DNA from: Desmodus rotundus
Taxonomy: Eukaryota; Chordata; Mammalia; Chiroptera; Phyllostomidae
Assembly (NCBI RefSeq): GCF_022682495.2
Contig: NC_071397.1
Span: forward strand, 31,325,427-31,389,426
Reading direction: 5' to 3'
Length of the DNA stretch: 64,000 nt
Positions 22,590 through 34,590 of the stretch are shown here, piece by piece. A program made the position numbers and the translations under genes. The notes under the pieces were generated by a model. That model saw only the letters and a list, made by a program, of their open reading frames with translations, was not told where the DNA came from and ran no database searches. How positions within the stretch are numbered: the first letter of the stretch is position 1; each line of letters opens with the position of its first letter.

Positions 22590-23045
22590 TAAACCAAGAT
22601 TTCCTTCACTAGGGAATGAATAAATAAGTGGAAGTACATCCAGATAATGGAATATCATTCTGTAGTAAAAAGAAATGTACTATCGAGAAGACACGGAAGA
22701 AACCTAAATGCACATTATTAAGTGAAAGGAGCCTGACTCTGAAAAGGCTACACACCGAATGACTCCGACTATGTGACGTTTGGGAAAAGGCAAAACTGTG
22801 CAGACAGCAACAAGGTCCAAGCCTGCCAGGGACTGGGGGTGGGAAGGATGAACAGGCAGGGCTCAGGGGATTTTTAGGGCAGTAAAACTACTTTGTACGA
22901 TTCTGTAATGATGGCTACATGACATTGCACATTTGTTCAACTCACAGAGATTTGTCCATGGATGGGAGCACGGCCTACATGAGATGTCTCTACCTTCTGC
23001 TCAGTTTTGCTGTGATCTTAAAACTTCTCTTAAAAATGAAGTATA
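22590..23045 (+). mobile_element. Old L1 (L1M-type) ORF2 end and 3' UTR
   Basis: AATGGAATATCATTCTGTAG, GAATGACTCCGACTATGTGAC, GCCAGGGACTGGGGGTGGG, GATTCTGTAATGATGGCTAC and TGCACATTTGTTCAACTC match the 3' end of sense L1M elements in order. Confidence 0.7.
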
Positions 23046-23721
23046 TTTAAGACATTTTAAAAAATGAATTAGGGATTAACATAAGAATTATGAAAAGGGT
23101 ATATACTTGTGCAAAAATACAGAAATCAGTTCTCCATTGGATAATTCCATGGAATAACTGTCAAAAAAAAGCCTGACAGTACTGTTACATCTGAAGGACT
23201 GAAGCCACCATTTGTGGTAAATGTATGGGACCAATGAATAAGATATAAGGAAAACAATTTATTTTACCACACCCGGTTCTACCATCGACCTTTCCACTAA
23301 CTTTTCATTTTGGTTTTTCTCTGCTTAGTCTCTATTGCTTCTGAACCTCTTTCACTTCATAACAGAAACTCTGAGCTTTTGCTGCTTCACTAAATTTCAT
23401 TTTAAAACCTATTCTTTCTTGGAAATGATCAATAACACTGCTTTTACAAATGCGGCATTTGAAGAAAATCATAGTCCCCTAAATAATTTGTTTCTCTATC
23501 AGAGAAGGCAACAGAGCTACAGATGGTATGTTCAGTGAGTCGAGAACTTAGGGCTGAGAAGCTATTAATTCTCACAGCGGTTCTTCTACTATTTTATGGT
23601 CCCAGGACTTGATGTCATTCAGAGTCTGCTTCATACACTATAAATCTATAAAATGAGGAAATAAAATTTAACTCTTGTTTTTAAGAATATTTACAGCGTT
23701 GTACACTTAGGCTATTGTACT
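23046..23721. other. Unclassified DNA
   Basis: No feature supported. Confidence 0.4.
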
Positions 23722-23876
23722 GGCTATCTACTGCAATGTAACAGATTCCACAAATTTAGCAGCTCAAAACCAAAGAAGTTGACTGTCTCACAGTTTCTGT
23801 GGGTCAGGTGTCTAGGCACAGCTTCTCTGGGTTTTTGGCTCAGGAACTCATGAGACTGAAATCAATGTGTCGGCCA
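23722..23876 (+). mobile_element. Old MaLR/MLT1-class LTR fragment
   Basis: CTACTGCAATGTAACAGATTCC, AATTTAGCAGCTCAAAACC, CTCACAGTTTCTGTGGGTCAGG and TTTTTGGCTCAGGAACTCATG are typical of the antisense side of MLT1-class LTRs. The fragment stops where a simple repeat begins. Confidence 0.55.
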
Positions 23877-23919
23877 AAAACAAACAAACAAACAAACAAA
23901 CAAACCAAAAAAAAAAAAA
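23877..23919 (+). repeat. (AAAC)n then A-rich run
   Basis: Six to seven units of AAAC followed by a run of 13 A. No associated retroelement body could be identified. Confidence 0.9.
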
Positions 23920-24039
23920 CACCCTTAAGTATTTACCAGAGAAATAATATTTCCAAATTTTTTATTACAGTAATCCCTTGGCCCCAGTCAGTCAGAGTAG
24001 CATCTGCAGAGAACTACTCTAGTTTTTCCATTCCAATTA

Positions 24040-24140
24040 TCTTCAGTTCAAAAATATTTTTGAGTGCCTATTATCTGCCAGTTTAAGGCGCTGGAGACAC
24101 TAGATGAGTAAGAGGACCTGACCACAGGGGATGAATGATC
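24040..24140 (-). mobile_element. L2 LINE 3' end, antisense
   Basis: ATTTTTGAGTGCCTATTATC, TGCCAGTTTAAGGCGCTGG and AGACACTAGATGAGTAAGAGG match the antisense L2 3' end. Confidence 0.55.
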
Positions 24141-25124
24141 TAGAGGTGAAGCAGATTGGGGAATGGTGTTAAGGGAGACCAAGCCTGAATCATTTTGAGA
24201 AGAGAAAAGAAATTCAGAATACCTGCCAGGATCAATTGCTCCTGAGAGAAACTTTCCTCCTAACGAGTAACTAGAAATTCTCTGCAAATAATGGATTTGC
24301 AAAAGGGAGCTGTTATATTGGGACACTATGAAGCAGGCTGCTGTCATCATCCGAGTTGACAAGGACTGCTGCAAAACTGAATAGCTCAAATGAGATGCTG
24401 GATGACAGGCCACGTTCAAGGAGCAGTTTTACAACTGTGTCTGTAGTGAGAAGATAGAGCCCTGTTCACCCAGCATAGAAGGAAGAAGAAATTCTGAGCA
24501 GACAATCGAAGGGTGAATAAAGGCTTCCCCAAACATTGTTACACAAAAGGAAGGAAAGATTCCAGGAAGTAGAATTGCCTGCTGAAAGCTGTAACAAGCT
24601 GCTGGTACCATCTTATACTTTGAACTCCAGGTGGAACCCTGAGGATTTCAGCTGCTAAGTCCTGTCATGGCTTGTGTCCTCGTCCAGTCCCTTGCCTCTT
24701 CCTCTAAGTATGACTTCACTGATGCTGCAATTGAGCATCTCTGGGGAAGAAGATCTAGGAATTGCTCCAGGATTTTTGAGGATTTTGGAGGTCATTTTTG
24801 CAAGGCTTGCAATATAATGAACTTTGTAGCTAAAATAACACCACTAGGGGGCTCTCTCTACTGGAAGGGCTTAAAAATGTGTCACCTCTGAGTTGGGAGA
24901 GTCTCTGCTGGGAGTTTTTGTGGAGTCACTGATATGTTTGACCTTTCTCTGAGAGTGGGAAGTAGGAGTCAGCATGTTCAGGAGCGTTGAATTGGCAATG
25001 AGTTGAACCTTAGCAGGCTTCAGTTTCGATATAAGATTGCCCAGTAAATGGTTAAGTGTCCCCTGAGATCATACAATGGTTCTTTTTCTGTGGCCTTTCT
25101 AATAATAACAAAGAACCAAGAAGT
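24141..25124. other. Unclassified DNA
   Basis: Short open frames on both strands (for example 24048-24419 minus and 24667-24891 plus) have no recognisable domain. No gene call is justified. Confidence 0.4.
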
Positions 25125-25335
25125 CTTTTTTTCTTATTGTTGTTCAAGTACAGTAGTCTCCAGTTTCTCCTGACCACTCTCCCAACCCCAGCCATCCCCA
25201 CCTCCCTCCCCTGATCCCACCCCCCCTTGGTTTTGCCCACTTGTCCTATATAGCTGTTCCTGAAAACCCTTCCCCTTTTCCACCCATTGTCCCTTCCCAC
25301 CTCCCCTCTGGTTACTGTCATTTGATTTGCCTAAA
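25125..25335 (-). mobile_element. 5'-truncated L1 3' UTR
   Basis: Begins with a T-run and TTATTGTTGTTCAAGTACAG, then the pyrimidine tract CCATCCCCACCTCCCTCCCC, then TGGTTTTGCCCACTTGTCC and CTCCCCTCTGGTTACTG. This is the antisense 3' UTR of the same L1 family as 9049-9970. No clear TSD, and more diverged than the 46717 and 49252 copies. Confidence 0.85.
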
Positions 25336-25442
25336 AGGATGGTGCCCCTCAACTTTTTACCTCCTCAGGAGGTGACCTGTGAGAAAAAGAGTTCCACGGG
25401 GTGAATGACTGGGGAAGAAAGAATCCAAATGCCTCTTCACAG

Positions 25443-25621
25443 CACTGTTTCTCAGACTTGCATGATTATGTGAATCACCTGGAAATCTTATTAAAATGCA
25501 GATTCTGATGTTGTAGGCTAGCAGGGTGAAGCTGGTGAAAATTTGCATTTCAAACAAGTTCCAAAGTGATACTGATTCTTCTGATTCACAGACCTCACTT
25601 CAAGTAGCAAAACTTTGAAGC
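25443..25621 (-). mobile_element. MER5A (non-autonomous hAT)
   Basis: Runs from CACTGTTTCTCAGACTTG through GTGAATCACCTGGAAATC, GAAAATTTGCATTTCAAACAAG and TTCCAAAGTGATACTGATTC to CAAAACTTTGAAGCATC. This is the reverse complement of the roughly 190-bp MER5A element. Confidence 0.8.
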
Positions 25622-27699
25622 ATCAGGATAGGATAAACATACCTTAGGAGATATAATTATGGTCTTCATACACTATAAAGCTGCAAAATAAGAGGAAATG
25701 GCTTATCCCATGCAACTGAACTAGAAATTACAGAACTCTTCAGGAAGACTTAGAGGACAAAACAAAACCCAAACATATATATTTACTGAAGCAAATTGCT
25801 CAAGGACTTGTGAGGAGAGAACAGGAAATCTGACAATTGCTAGAGAATAAGACAAACCTAACTCCGTTGTCTCCTAACTCTGAAGGATATGATCTTCTGT
25901 TTTAAGTTTTAGGAGCCATTTAATACCAACTGGTCAAAGAACTCTGCCCCCACACCCACACACCCCACCCTACCCCGACCCCCCTTCATGCCAAGCCATG
26001 CATCCCATACCTGCCACGGGCTCTCAACTGCTTTCATACGACAGGGCATCAACGGAAGGTTCCTGCTTCATAGTTGAAGTGTAGACTTGGTTGTCAAATA
26101 TTCTAGTTATTTGGCAGTGGTGGTGGGGTGTTGGGGTGGTGTATGAAATCCCTGTAGGGGTGGGGCAATGGAGAAAGACTGGTGAGAAGATAGCTTCACT
26201 ATCAAAGGCTACTGAAGATTGTATGCAATAGGGCATTTGAATATTTAATGCAATGCAACTCAAAGATCACCAAAGAACTTGTACTTCTCTTGAGACAATG
26301 TAGTAAAACTTCCGTTGCACGATAGATGCTATTACACGCCATCTTAGAAATAGTTTTAGAAAACTATTTCAAACTTAGAAAAAGTTTGTAAGGGTTGCAA
26401 AAACTCTACTTGGTCTACTCACGTATACAAATGCGCCTTCCCCTGCCCTGCTTTCTACTACTATTTATATCAGCTGGCCTCCAGGAGGTCAGCTTTCTTC
26501 ACAGCATCTGATATAAATAACCACAGTACTCTAAGTAGATCTGCTCAAGATTTACAGGTAGTTCATGGGCTGGTATCTGGTTATTTATATTAATGATTTG
26601 GCAGTGCAATGCTTTTGTGACTAATATAAATTCTTTTACATAAAAATGCAATAATCTTACACCTGACTTCAATGGTTTTATTAAAAACTCGGTATACTTA
26701 ATGAACAGGTATGTCAAGTTTGAACACGGCAGGGACATGAACAAGCAGAAGTAGTGGACTTTCGAGGCCATGCCCTTGAGCTGAAATCTCTGTGAGAGAC
26801 TTCAGGGAAGTCCAGAGGCAGAAATGAGCATAACGCACTCAGCAGAGTACAGCTATCTGATTTACCCCAGGTCTGCGCTGACAACTCTCGGGCCTGGGAA
26901 GTGTGGGCATCTGCTTATTTTTGTGCCTTTTATACTGCAACCCAAAGAAACATGAAATATTATTGCTTCTTCAAAAAAATTAGTCAACAAAAACTGTAAT
27001 ATAAAATTCTTTTTAAGGGTGAAACTAACCAATAACTTTTATCTTGAAATTGTCTATGTTAAAGGCTACTCTGTCTGGCTTCTGCACAAAATTCTCCAAA
27101 GACCTTTTTTTCATTTTAACCATTTTAGATGTATCTTGACCTAAAACCCACCATTGACTTCAGGCAGTACAGCAGCAGTCATTAATACTTACAAGATTTG
27201 AATATCAAAGTATGGAATAGAAATAGAAGCGTAACTAAATACATAAAAGCATTAATAAATAAGTAAGCTATAGTTTTTCTCTGCTGGTAATGAGTTCAAA
27301 TAGTAAGTCTAAATAATGAAATCTTTCATAATATAAATAATTCATTTTATTAAGTATTTTTCATTTACTCATTAAAATGTAATTTAATTATGTTAATAGA
27401 ATTTTCATGGAATTTAATCTAACATTACCATGCAGTTTCATAATTTGAATTTGAAAATAAATTTCTAGTAAATAAAAACCCATTTTATTTTCATTTTTCA
27501 TTATGCAATATAATAGATGAAAACAGAACATAACGGCAATTTTACAAATTCAATTTATTAATATCTCTAGTAGTGACCGTACAAATATTATATTGCAATA
27601 AACATATGCCCTTTTAAAATCTATACCCCATATTTTCTATTAGGATTATGCTTATATTCACTTTGTATCTTATAAGTAATTTATAAAGGAAAGAAAGCT
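25622..27699. other. Unclassified DNA
   Basis: About 2.1 kb. Very AT-rich at 27200-27660. A small palindrome AATAGTTTT..AAAACTATT lies near 26347-26366. A pyrimidine/purine-skewed patch with runs of C lies at 25945-25985. No gene or repeat assigned. Confidence 0.4.
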
Positions 27700-27830
27700 G
27701 GACCTAGATTTGACTTCCTGGTTCGTAGGTATCCTTACCAGGTCTGGAACACTGAGTCTTAGCTTTCTCATTGGTTAGTTGGGAGTTCCAACGTTAACAA
27801 TGTCTATCTCATGGATAAGTATTGACTAGG
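27700..27830 (+). mobile_element. MIR SINE, diverged
   Basis: CTGAGTCTTAGCTTTCTCAT and AACAATGTCTATCTCATGG fit the MIR core and 3' half. Low similarity elsewhere. Confidence 0.4.
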
Positions 27831-27884
27831 TGAAAATAAAATATTGAATGCAGTATGAATTTTTGTTATTGTATCTCTCAGAAT

Positions 27885-28245
27885 AAGCTAGGTTTTGCTG
27901 AAATGACAAAAGAAAACCAAAGCCACAAATCTCAAAGGCTTGAAAAATGGAAGGTCATTTCACTCCCATGCATTACTTCTATGGGAGCGTTGCTCACTGT
28001 AATCCCCACGAGACCCTGTGAGCCCAGACCCAGTGCTCCCTGTTAACTTGTGCCTCCACAAGCACCAGGTGAGGGGAGAGATGCTGGCAACTTGTGCACT
28101 GTCAGTTAAAGCTTTCTCCCAGAAATGGTACACCAGGTCGGCTCACATGCTCACCGTTCATTGGCCAAAGCAAGTCACATGGCCACCCCAGGCCTCTGGG
28201 GGAATGAGGAAGTGCAGGTTCACAGCACTTTTGGAGTCATTTTAA
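27885..28245 (+). mobile_element. Ancient MaLR/ERVL-type LTR fragment
   Basis: GCTAGGTTTTGCTGAAATGAC, CCACAAATCTCAAAGGCTTG, CATTGGCCAAAGCAAGTC, ACATGGCCACCCCAGGCC and GAATGAGGAAGTGCAGG occur in the order found in old MLT1-class LTRs. It shares its core with the fragment at 20585-20760. Short open frames across it are chance. Confidence 0.5.
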
Positions 28246-28332
28246 TATCTGTGAAGAGCTCTAGCGGTATCACAGTATTAAAATGTGAAACTGTAATTTA
28301 TTTATCCTAACACAATTAGTGGAGAAATTATG

Positions 28333-28682
28333 CAGGGTGGGGCAAAAGTAGGTTTAAAGTTGTTAGTACAGCCCTGGCTGGTGTGGCTCAGTGGACTGAG
28401 CGTGGGGACAGCAAACCAAAGGGTCACATTTGTATTCCCAGTCAGGGCACGTACCTGGGTTGCCAGCCAGGTCCCCAGTAGGGGGCGCATGAGAGGCAAC
28501 CACACAAAGATGTTTCTCTTCTCTTTCTCCCTCCCTTCCCCTCTGTCTAAAAATAAATAAAATTTTTTCAAAAATTTTAAAAAGTTGTTAGTATGAAAAA
28601 CAGAGTTTACCCTGGAATTATTGTTTATTAATTGTATTATTTTACATGTGAACAACTGCAAACCTATTTTTGCCCCACCCTT
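28333..28682 (+). mobile_element. Tc1/mariner-like MITE interrupted by a Ves SINE
   Basis: The outer parts are 28333-28368 and 28594-28682, about 125 bp in total. The left terminal repeat CAGGGTGGGGCAAAAGTAGG is mirrored by CCTATTTTTGCCCCACCC on the right. The second copy at 54121-54237 shows the same ends with intact flanking TA. Here the right flank keeps TA and the left has TG. No coding capacity. Confidence 0.85.
28356..28593 (+). mobile_element. Ves-type SINE with 13-bp TSD inside the MITE
   Basis: The SINE is 28369-28580, flanked by perfect copies of AAAGTTGTTAGTA (28356-28368 and 28581-28593). The head reads GCCCTGGCTGGTGTGGCTCAG. The CT-rich body and an AAATAAATAAAATT tail follow. 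Box-A-like TGGCTCAGTGG is intact. The usual GGTTCGATTCC box-B-like core is altered to a form like CATTTGTATTCCC, so internal pol III promoter strength is doubtful. Confidence 0.95.
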
Positions 28683-29555
28683 TATTTGCCTGATAATGGA
28701 AGTAAGTGTGCAGCCAAGATTTGAGAAAGGGAGATGTTATGATATGAAATAAATTAAAATCAGGATACTGCTTCAAGGCATATGCACTGTTATTAGGAAC
28801 ATTTTATATATTTTGTATATATATTTGTATGTATACATAAATTATATATACATACAAGTATATGTATGAGAAAATACTAAGAAAGGCAGAAGGACAAAAG
28901 GCTTGCTGAGAAATCCTACATCTAGACTGGGGAAGGTTTTTTTGGAAACACGAATTAAGAACTGAGTAGCGAAAAATGTGAGGGATGTGGATTTATGAAC
29001 AGGAAATGATGAATTAAAATGCAGAAAAGAAAAATTCCAACACAGAAATTTTGATTTCTGGTCTATTCTTAATGAGTACATTTATGTCATTTTTGCCAAA
29101 ATATCAGGACCTTTTAATCTCATGACTCAGCTTGTCTGCATCTGTGTTTCTTTTGCTCTTTGTCTTATTGCTTTGTCATTTAAAAGCCCAGTGATGAAAG
29201 AAATTTTGGAAACTATATTCATTTCTATGTGCACAATTGCTCCTGAAAATGAAATGATCAATTAGGAAATCATTGGCTCCTTCATACTTCTTTTCTCACC
29301 TCTAATCATTTAATTGCTTAAATTGTGCTCTCCAGACTTAGCAATTCATTACAGTATCTGATCAGTAGAAGATTAAATGTTTATATTAAGTTAGTTCGTA
29401 TGAATTTCACACTTTTTGCAATTTCTAGCAGCCACCAAAAATTATTCAGCATTGTCTTTCAATAATGGCAGTAATCAAGGCGAGGTTCAGGTAGGGTACT
29501 TGCAACTCTTTATTCCTTGTTCTGGATTTTAGCTTATATTTACAGGAATGTTGCA
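28683..29555. other. Unclassified AT-rich DNA
   Basis: An AT-dinucleotide-rich patch lies at 28803-28865. No gene or repeat otherwise. Confidence 0.45.
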
Positions 29556-29899
29556 GCCATGGTCTTTTTTTTTTAATTTAATCTCTATTATATTTTTTCA
29601 ATTACTATTTAGTCCTTATATACCACACTACCCCCATCAATCACCACATGGTTGTCCATGTCCATGAGTCCTTGTTCTTTTTTTGCTCGATCTCTCCACC
29701 CATAACCTCCCCACCCCCGGCCACTAACTCTCATCTGCTCTCCATCTATGAGTCTGCCTCTGTTTTGCTTGTTAGTTCAGTTTGTTCATTAGATTCCACA
29801 TATGAGTGAAATCATATGGCGTTTGTCTTTCTCTGATTGACTTATTTAACTAAGCATAATGTTCTCCAGATCCACCCATACTGTCGCAAAGGGTAAAAT

Positions 29900-32800
29900 T
29901 TTCTTCTTTTTTATGGCTGAGTAGAATTCCATTGTGTAAATATCCCATAGTTGTTCTATCCACTCATCTATTGACGGACACTAGGGCAGCTTCCATATCT
30001 TGGTGATTTGTAAATAATGCTGCAATGAACATAAGGCTGCTTATGTTCTTTCAAGTAAGTGTTTTGGGTTCCTTAGGATATATTCTCAGAGGTGGGATCC
30101 CTGAGTTAAAAGGCAGATCCATTTTTAATTTTTTGATGTATCTCCATACAGCTTTCCACAGTGGCCACACCAATCTGCGTTCCCACCAATAGGACAAAAG
30201 TGTTCCCCTTTCTCCACATCCTCACCAGCACTTGTTGTTTGTTGATTTATTGATGATAACCATTCTGACAGGTGTGAGATGGTATCTTATTGTGGTTTTA
30301 ATTTGCATCTCTCTGATGGCTAGTGATGCTGAGCATCTTTTCATGTCTCTAGGCCTTCTGTATGTCCTCCTTGGAGAAGTGTCTACTCAGGTCCTGAGCC
30401 TATTTGTTAATTAGGTTGTTTGTTTTTTTGGTGTTAAATTTTGTAAGTACTTTATAAATTTTGGATATTAACCCCTTATCAGAGGTATCAGTGAATATGT
30501 TCTTTCATTCAGTGGGTTGTCTTTTAATTTTGTTGATGATTTCCTTTGCTGTGCAAAAGCTTTTTAGTTTGATGTAGTTCCATTTGTTTTTCTTTTGTTT
30601 CCCTTGCCTGGGGAGATATATCTGTTAAAAAATTTCTATGAGCATTATCCAAGACTTTGCTGCCTGTATTTTCTTCTAGGATTTTTATGGTTTCGGGCCT
30701 ACTATGGACTAAGTCTTTGGTCCATTTTGAATTTATTCTTGTGTGTGGTGTAAGATGGTGGTCTAGTTTCATTTCTCTGCATGTATCTATCCAATTTTCC
30801 CAATACCATATTGAATAGACTGTCTTTAGCCCATTGTATGTACTTGCTTCTGCCACTAAATATTAATCGACCGTAAATGTGTTGGTTTATTTCTGGGCAC
30901 TTTATTCTGTTCCATTCATCTATGTGTCTGTTTTTATGCCCATACCAGTCTGTTTTGATTACTACGGCCTTGTAGTATAGTTTGATGTGAGGTAGCATGA
31001 TTCCTCCCACTTTGTTTTTCTTTCTCAAGATTACTGTTGCTATGCAAGCCCTTTTGTAGTTCCATATACATTTTTGAAATATTTGTTCTAGGTCTGTGAA
31101 GTACATCATTGGAATCTTGATAGGAATTGTATTGAATCTATAGATTGCTTTGGGTTGGATGGACATTTTAATGATGTTAATTCTTATTCATGAACATGGT
31201 ATGTGCTTCCATTTATTTGTATCTCTTTCAATTTCATTCTTACAGTTTTCCATGTACAGGTCTTTTACACCCTTGGATAGGTTTATTCCTAGGTATTTTA
31301 TTCTCTCTGAAGCAATAGAATTGCTTCAAAGAATGGGATTGCTTTCTCAATTTCCCTTTCTGTTAGTTTGTTATTGGCATATAAAAATGCAACTCATTTC
31401 TGTATATTAATTTTGTATCCTGCTACTTTGCTGAATTCATTGATCAGTTCTAGTAGTTTCTTGATTGAATCTTTGGTATTCTCTATGTACAGTATCATAT
31501 CATCTGCAAATAAAGACAGTTTTATTTCTTCCTTTCCAATTTCTATGCTTTTTATTTCTTCTTCTTGTCTGATTGCTGTGGCTAGGATTTCCAGTACTAC
31601 ATTGAATAAGAGAGGTGAAAGTGGACATTCCTGTCTTATTACCAATCTGAAGGAGAATGCTTGTAGTTTTTGCCTGTTGAGTATGATGCTGGCAATGGGT
31701 TTATCATGTATGGCCTTTATTATGTTTAGGTATGTTCTGTCTATTCCCAGTTTACTGAGAGTTTTTATTATAGATGGGTGCTGGATTTTATCAAAAGTTT
31801 TTTCTGTATCTATTGATATGATCACGTGGTTTTTATCCTTCATTTTATTTATGTGGTGAATCATATTTATTGATTTGTGAATGTTGTACCAACCTTGCAT
31901 TCACAGTATAAATCCCGCTTGATCATGGTGTATGATCTTTTTGATATATTGTTGTATTCGGTTTGCTAATATTTTGTTGAGGATTTTAGCCTCTATGTTC
32001 ATCAGGGATATTGGCCTGTAATTTTCTTTCTTTGTAGTATCTTTATCTGGTTTTGGAATTAGGATAATGCTGTCCCTGTAAAATGAGTTTGGGAGCCATC
32101 CTTTTAAATTTTATGAAATAGTTTAAGAACAAGAGATGTTATTTCTTTTCAGAATGTTTGGTAAAATTCACCTGGTCATCTGGACCACGGCTTTTGTTTG
32201 TTGGCAGTTTTTTTTATTACTGCTTCAATTTCACTAGCTGTAATCTGTCTATTCAGATTCTCTGATTCATCCTGATTTATTTTTGGAAGATTGTATGTTT
32301 CTAGGAATTTATCCATTTCATCCAGATTGTCCGCTTTGTTGGCATATAGTTGTTCATAATATTTTCTTACAATCCTTTGTATTTCTTTGGTGTCAGTTGT
32401 CATTTCTCTTCTTTCATTTCTGATTTTATTTATTTGGGTCTTCTCTCTCTTTTTCTTGGTGACTCTGGTTAAAGGTTTGTTAATCTTGTTACTTTTCAAA
32501 GAAACAGCTCTTGGATTCATTGATATTTTGTATTGTTTTCTTAGGCTCTCTTGTTTATTTCTGCTCTGATCTTTATTATTTCCTTCCTTCTGCTCACTTT
32601 GGCCTTTGTTTGTTGTTCTGTTTCAAGTTCCTTTAAGTGGAAATATTGTTTATTTGAGCTTTTTCTTGGTTTTTTTTTTTTTTTGAGATAGGCCTGTAAT
32701 ACTATGAATTCCCCTCTTAGGATTGCTTTCCCAGTGTCCCACAGATTTTGGAGTGTTGTGTCCTCACTTTGATTTGTTTCAAAGTATCTTTTGATTTCTT

Positions 32801-33680
32801 CCTTGCTCTAGTTGTTGACCCATTGTTTAATAACATGTTATTTAGCTTCCCTGTCTTTGCATGTTTTCCATTGTTCTTCTTGTGATTGATTTCTCGTTTC
32901 ATAGCATGGTGGTCAGAGAAGATGCTTGATATGATTTCAATCTTCTTAAATCTATTGACACTTGTTTTGTGTCCTAACATGTGGTCTACCTTAGGAAAAT
33001 TTCCATAGGGGTGGCTGGGGTGGGAGGTGGGAATGGTGGGGGTAAAAGCAGACAACTGTACTTAAACAACAGTAAAATAATTTTTTTAAGTAGAAAAAAA
33101 GAAAACTTTCCATGTGCACTTGAAAAGTATGTATATTCTGCTGTTTTGGAGTAAAATGTTCTGAGGATATCAGCTAAATCCCTTTGATATGGTATGTCTC
33201 CTTGTTGATTTTCTGCCTGGAAGATCTATACATTGAAGTCAATAGGGTGTTGAAATCCCCAGCTATGGCAGTATTTCTGTTGATCTCTCCCTTTATGTCC
33301 CTCAAGACTTGCTTTACATAGTTAGTTTACTAGGGTTTATCCTCTTGTTGGATTGTCCCCTTTATAATTACGTAGTGTCCTTCTTTGTCTCTTAGGACAG
33401 TCTTAGTTTTAAAGCCTACTTTGTCAGATGTAAGTACTACTATCCCAGCTTTTTTTCCCTTTCAATTTGCATGAAATATGTTTTTCTAACTTTTTCCTTT
33501 TAGTCTGCGTATATCTTTCAATCTGAGATGGGTCTCTTGGAGGCAGCATATATATGGGTCTCATTTTCTAATCCATTCAGCTACCCTATGTCTTTTGGTT
33601 AGAGCATTTAAGCCATTAACATTTAAGGTGATTATTGATAGATATGTATGTAGTGCTATTTTATTGTTAGACTCTTTTCC
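29900..33680 (-). pseudogene. L1 ORF2 (endonuclease/reverse transcriptase), broken
   Basis: On the minus strand the endonuclease starts near 33670 with an L1-typical TLNVNGLNA region, quickly followed by a stop. The endonuclease C-terminal part is readable around 32720-32990 (KVDHMLGHKTS, SSIFSDHHAMK). The fingers/palm of the reverse transcriptase are at 31394-31900, where the catalytic FADD motif is at 31499-31510 (phenylalanine-alanine-aspartate-aspartate, followed by MILY). Further thumb and C-terminal pieces lie at 31166-30524. At least five separate frames are needed to cover it, so no functional enzyme is encoded. Confidence 0.92.
32995..33113 (+). mobile_element. 94-bp L1 3' tail nested in ORF2 of the large L1
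   Basis: The inserted part is 33007-33100: a G-rich 3' UTR end (GGGTGGCTGGGGTGGGAGG), then CAACTGTACTTAAACAACAG, then an A-rich tail. Flanks GAAAATTTCCAT (32995-33006) and GAAAACTTTCCAT (33101-33113) form a slightly diverged TSD. The orientation is opposite to the host L1. Confidence 0.85.
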
Positions 33681-33734
33681 TGTTTTTTTTCTTTCTTTTT
33701 CTTCTTCTTCTTGTGAAAGCAAGCCCTTTAACAT

Positions 33735-34590
33735 TTATTGCAGTACTGGTTTTGTGTTAATAAACTCCTTTAGCTTTTTCTTGTCTGGGAAGCTCCTTAT
33801 TTCTCCTTTAATTTTAAATGATAGCCTTGCTGGGTAAAGTATCTTTGGTTGTAGGTCCTTGCTTTTCATCACCTTGAATATTTCACGCCACTCCCTCTGG
33901 CCTGAAATATTTCTGATCAGCAATCAGGTGCCAGTGTAATTGATGCTCCCTTATAGGTTACTACCTGCTTCTCTCTTGCAGCTTTTAGGATTCTCTCCTT
34001 GTCTTTAAGCCTTGTCATTTTAATTATGATGTGTCTTGGTGTAGGCCTCTTTAGGTCCACCTTCTTTGGGACTCTCTGAGCTTCCTGGATGTGTGTGACT
34101 TTTTCCATGACCAGATTAGAAAAGTTCTCGGTCATAATTTCTTTAAATAGGTTCTAGATCCCTTACTTTTTCTCTTCTCCTTCTGGTATTCCCATAATAT
34201 GGATGTTATACTTCATGTTGCCCAAAATGTTTCTTAAGCTCTCCTCATTCTTTTAAAATTCTTTTTTCTTGCTGGTGCTTTGCCTGGGTGTTTTTTTCTA
34301 CCTTACCTTCCAAAACACTGATTCGATCCTCTGCTTCGTCTAACCTGCTGTTTATTCTTTCCAGTGTATTATTTATTTTCAGATATTGTATTTTTATGAC
34401 TGGTCCTTTTATATGGTTTTTATGTCTTTTTTCATGCTCTCAAGTATCCTTATAATCATTACTCTAAACTCTTTACCTAATAAATTGCTTCCATTTCATC
34501 TAGTTCTTCTGGATATTTTTTCTGCAGTAGTTGTTAAACTAATCAGTTGTTAAACTCATCTGTCATTAATTTAATCAAGCTGTAAGCATC
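33735..34590 (-). pseudogene. L1 ORF1 (RNA-binding chaperone), broken
   Basis: Two overlapping minus-strand frames are recognisable as the RRM and C-terminal domain of L1 ORF1p. 34135-33917 has a PRHIIIKM..LKDKERILKAARE run, and 33923-33735 has a REIFKVMKSKDLQPKILYP run ending near the stop. A frameshift separates them around 33920. The N-terminal coiled coil upstream (about 34140-34590) is too degraded to read in one frame. ORF1p coats L1 RNA in the ribonucleoprotein, but this copy cannot make it. Confidence 0.85.

Noticed and set aside
25052..25352. Glycine-rich minus-strand frames
   Set aside because: Translation of the purine-rich L1 3' UTR.
28330..28661. Open frames on both strands across the SINE/MITE
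   Set aside because: Known non-coding mobile elements. The frames are incidental.
31368..31859. 163-codon plus-strand open frame
   Set aside because: Antisense shadow of the L1 reverse-transcriptase region on the minus strand.
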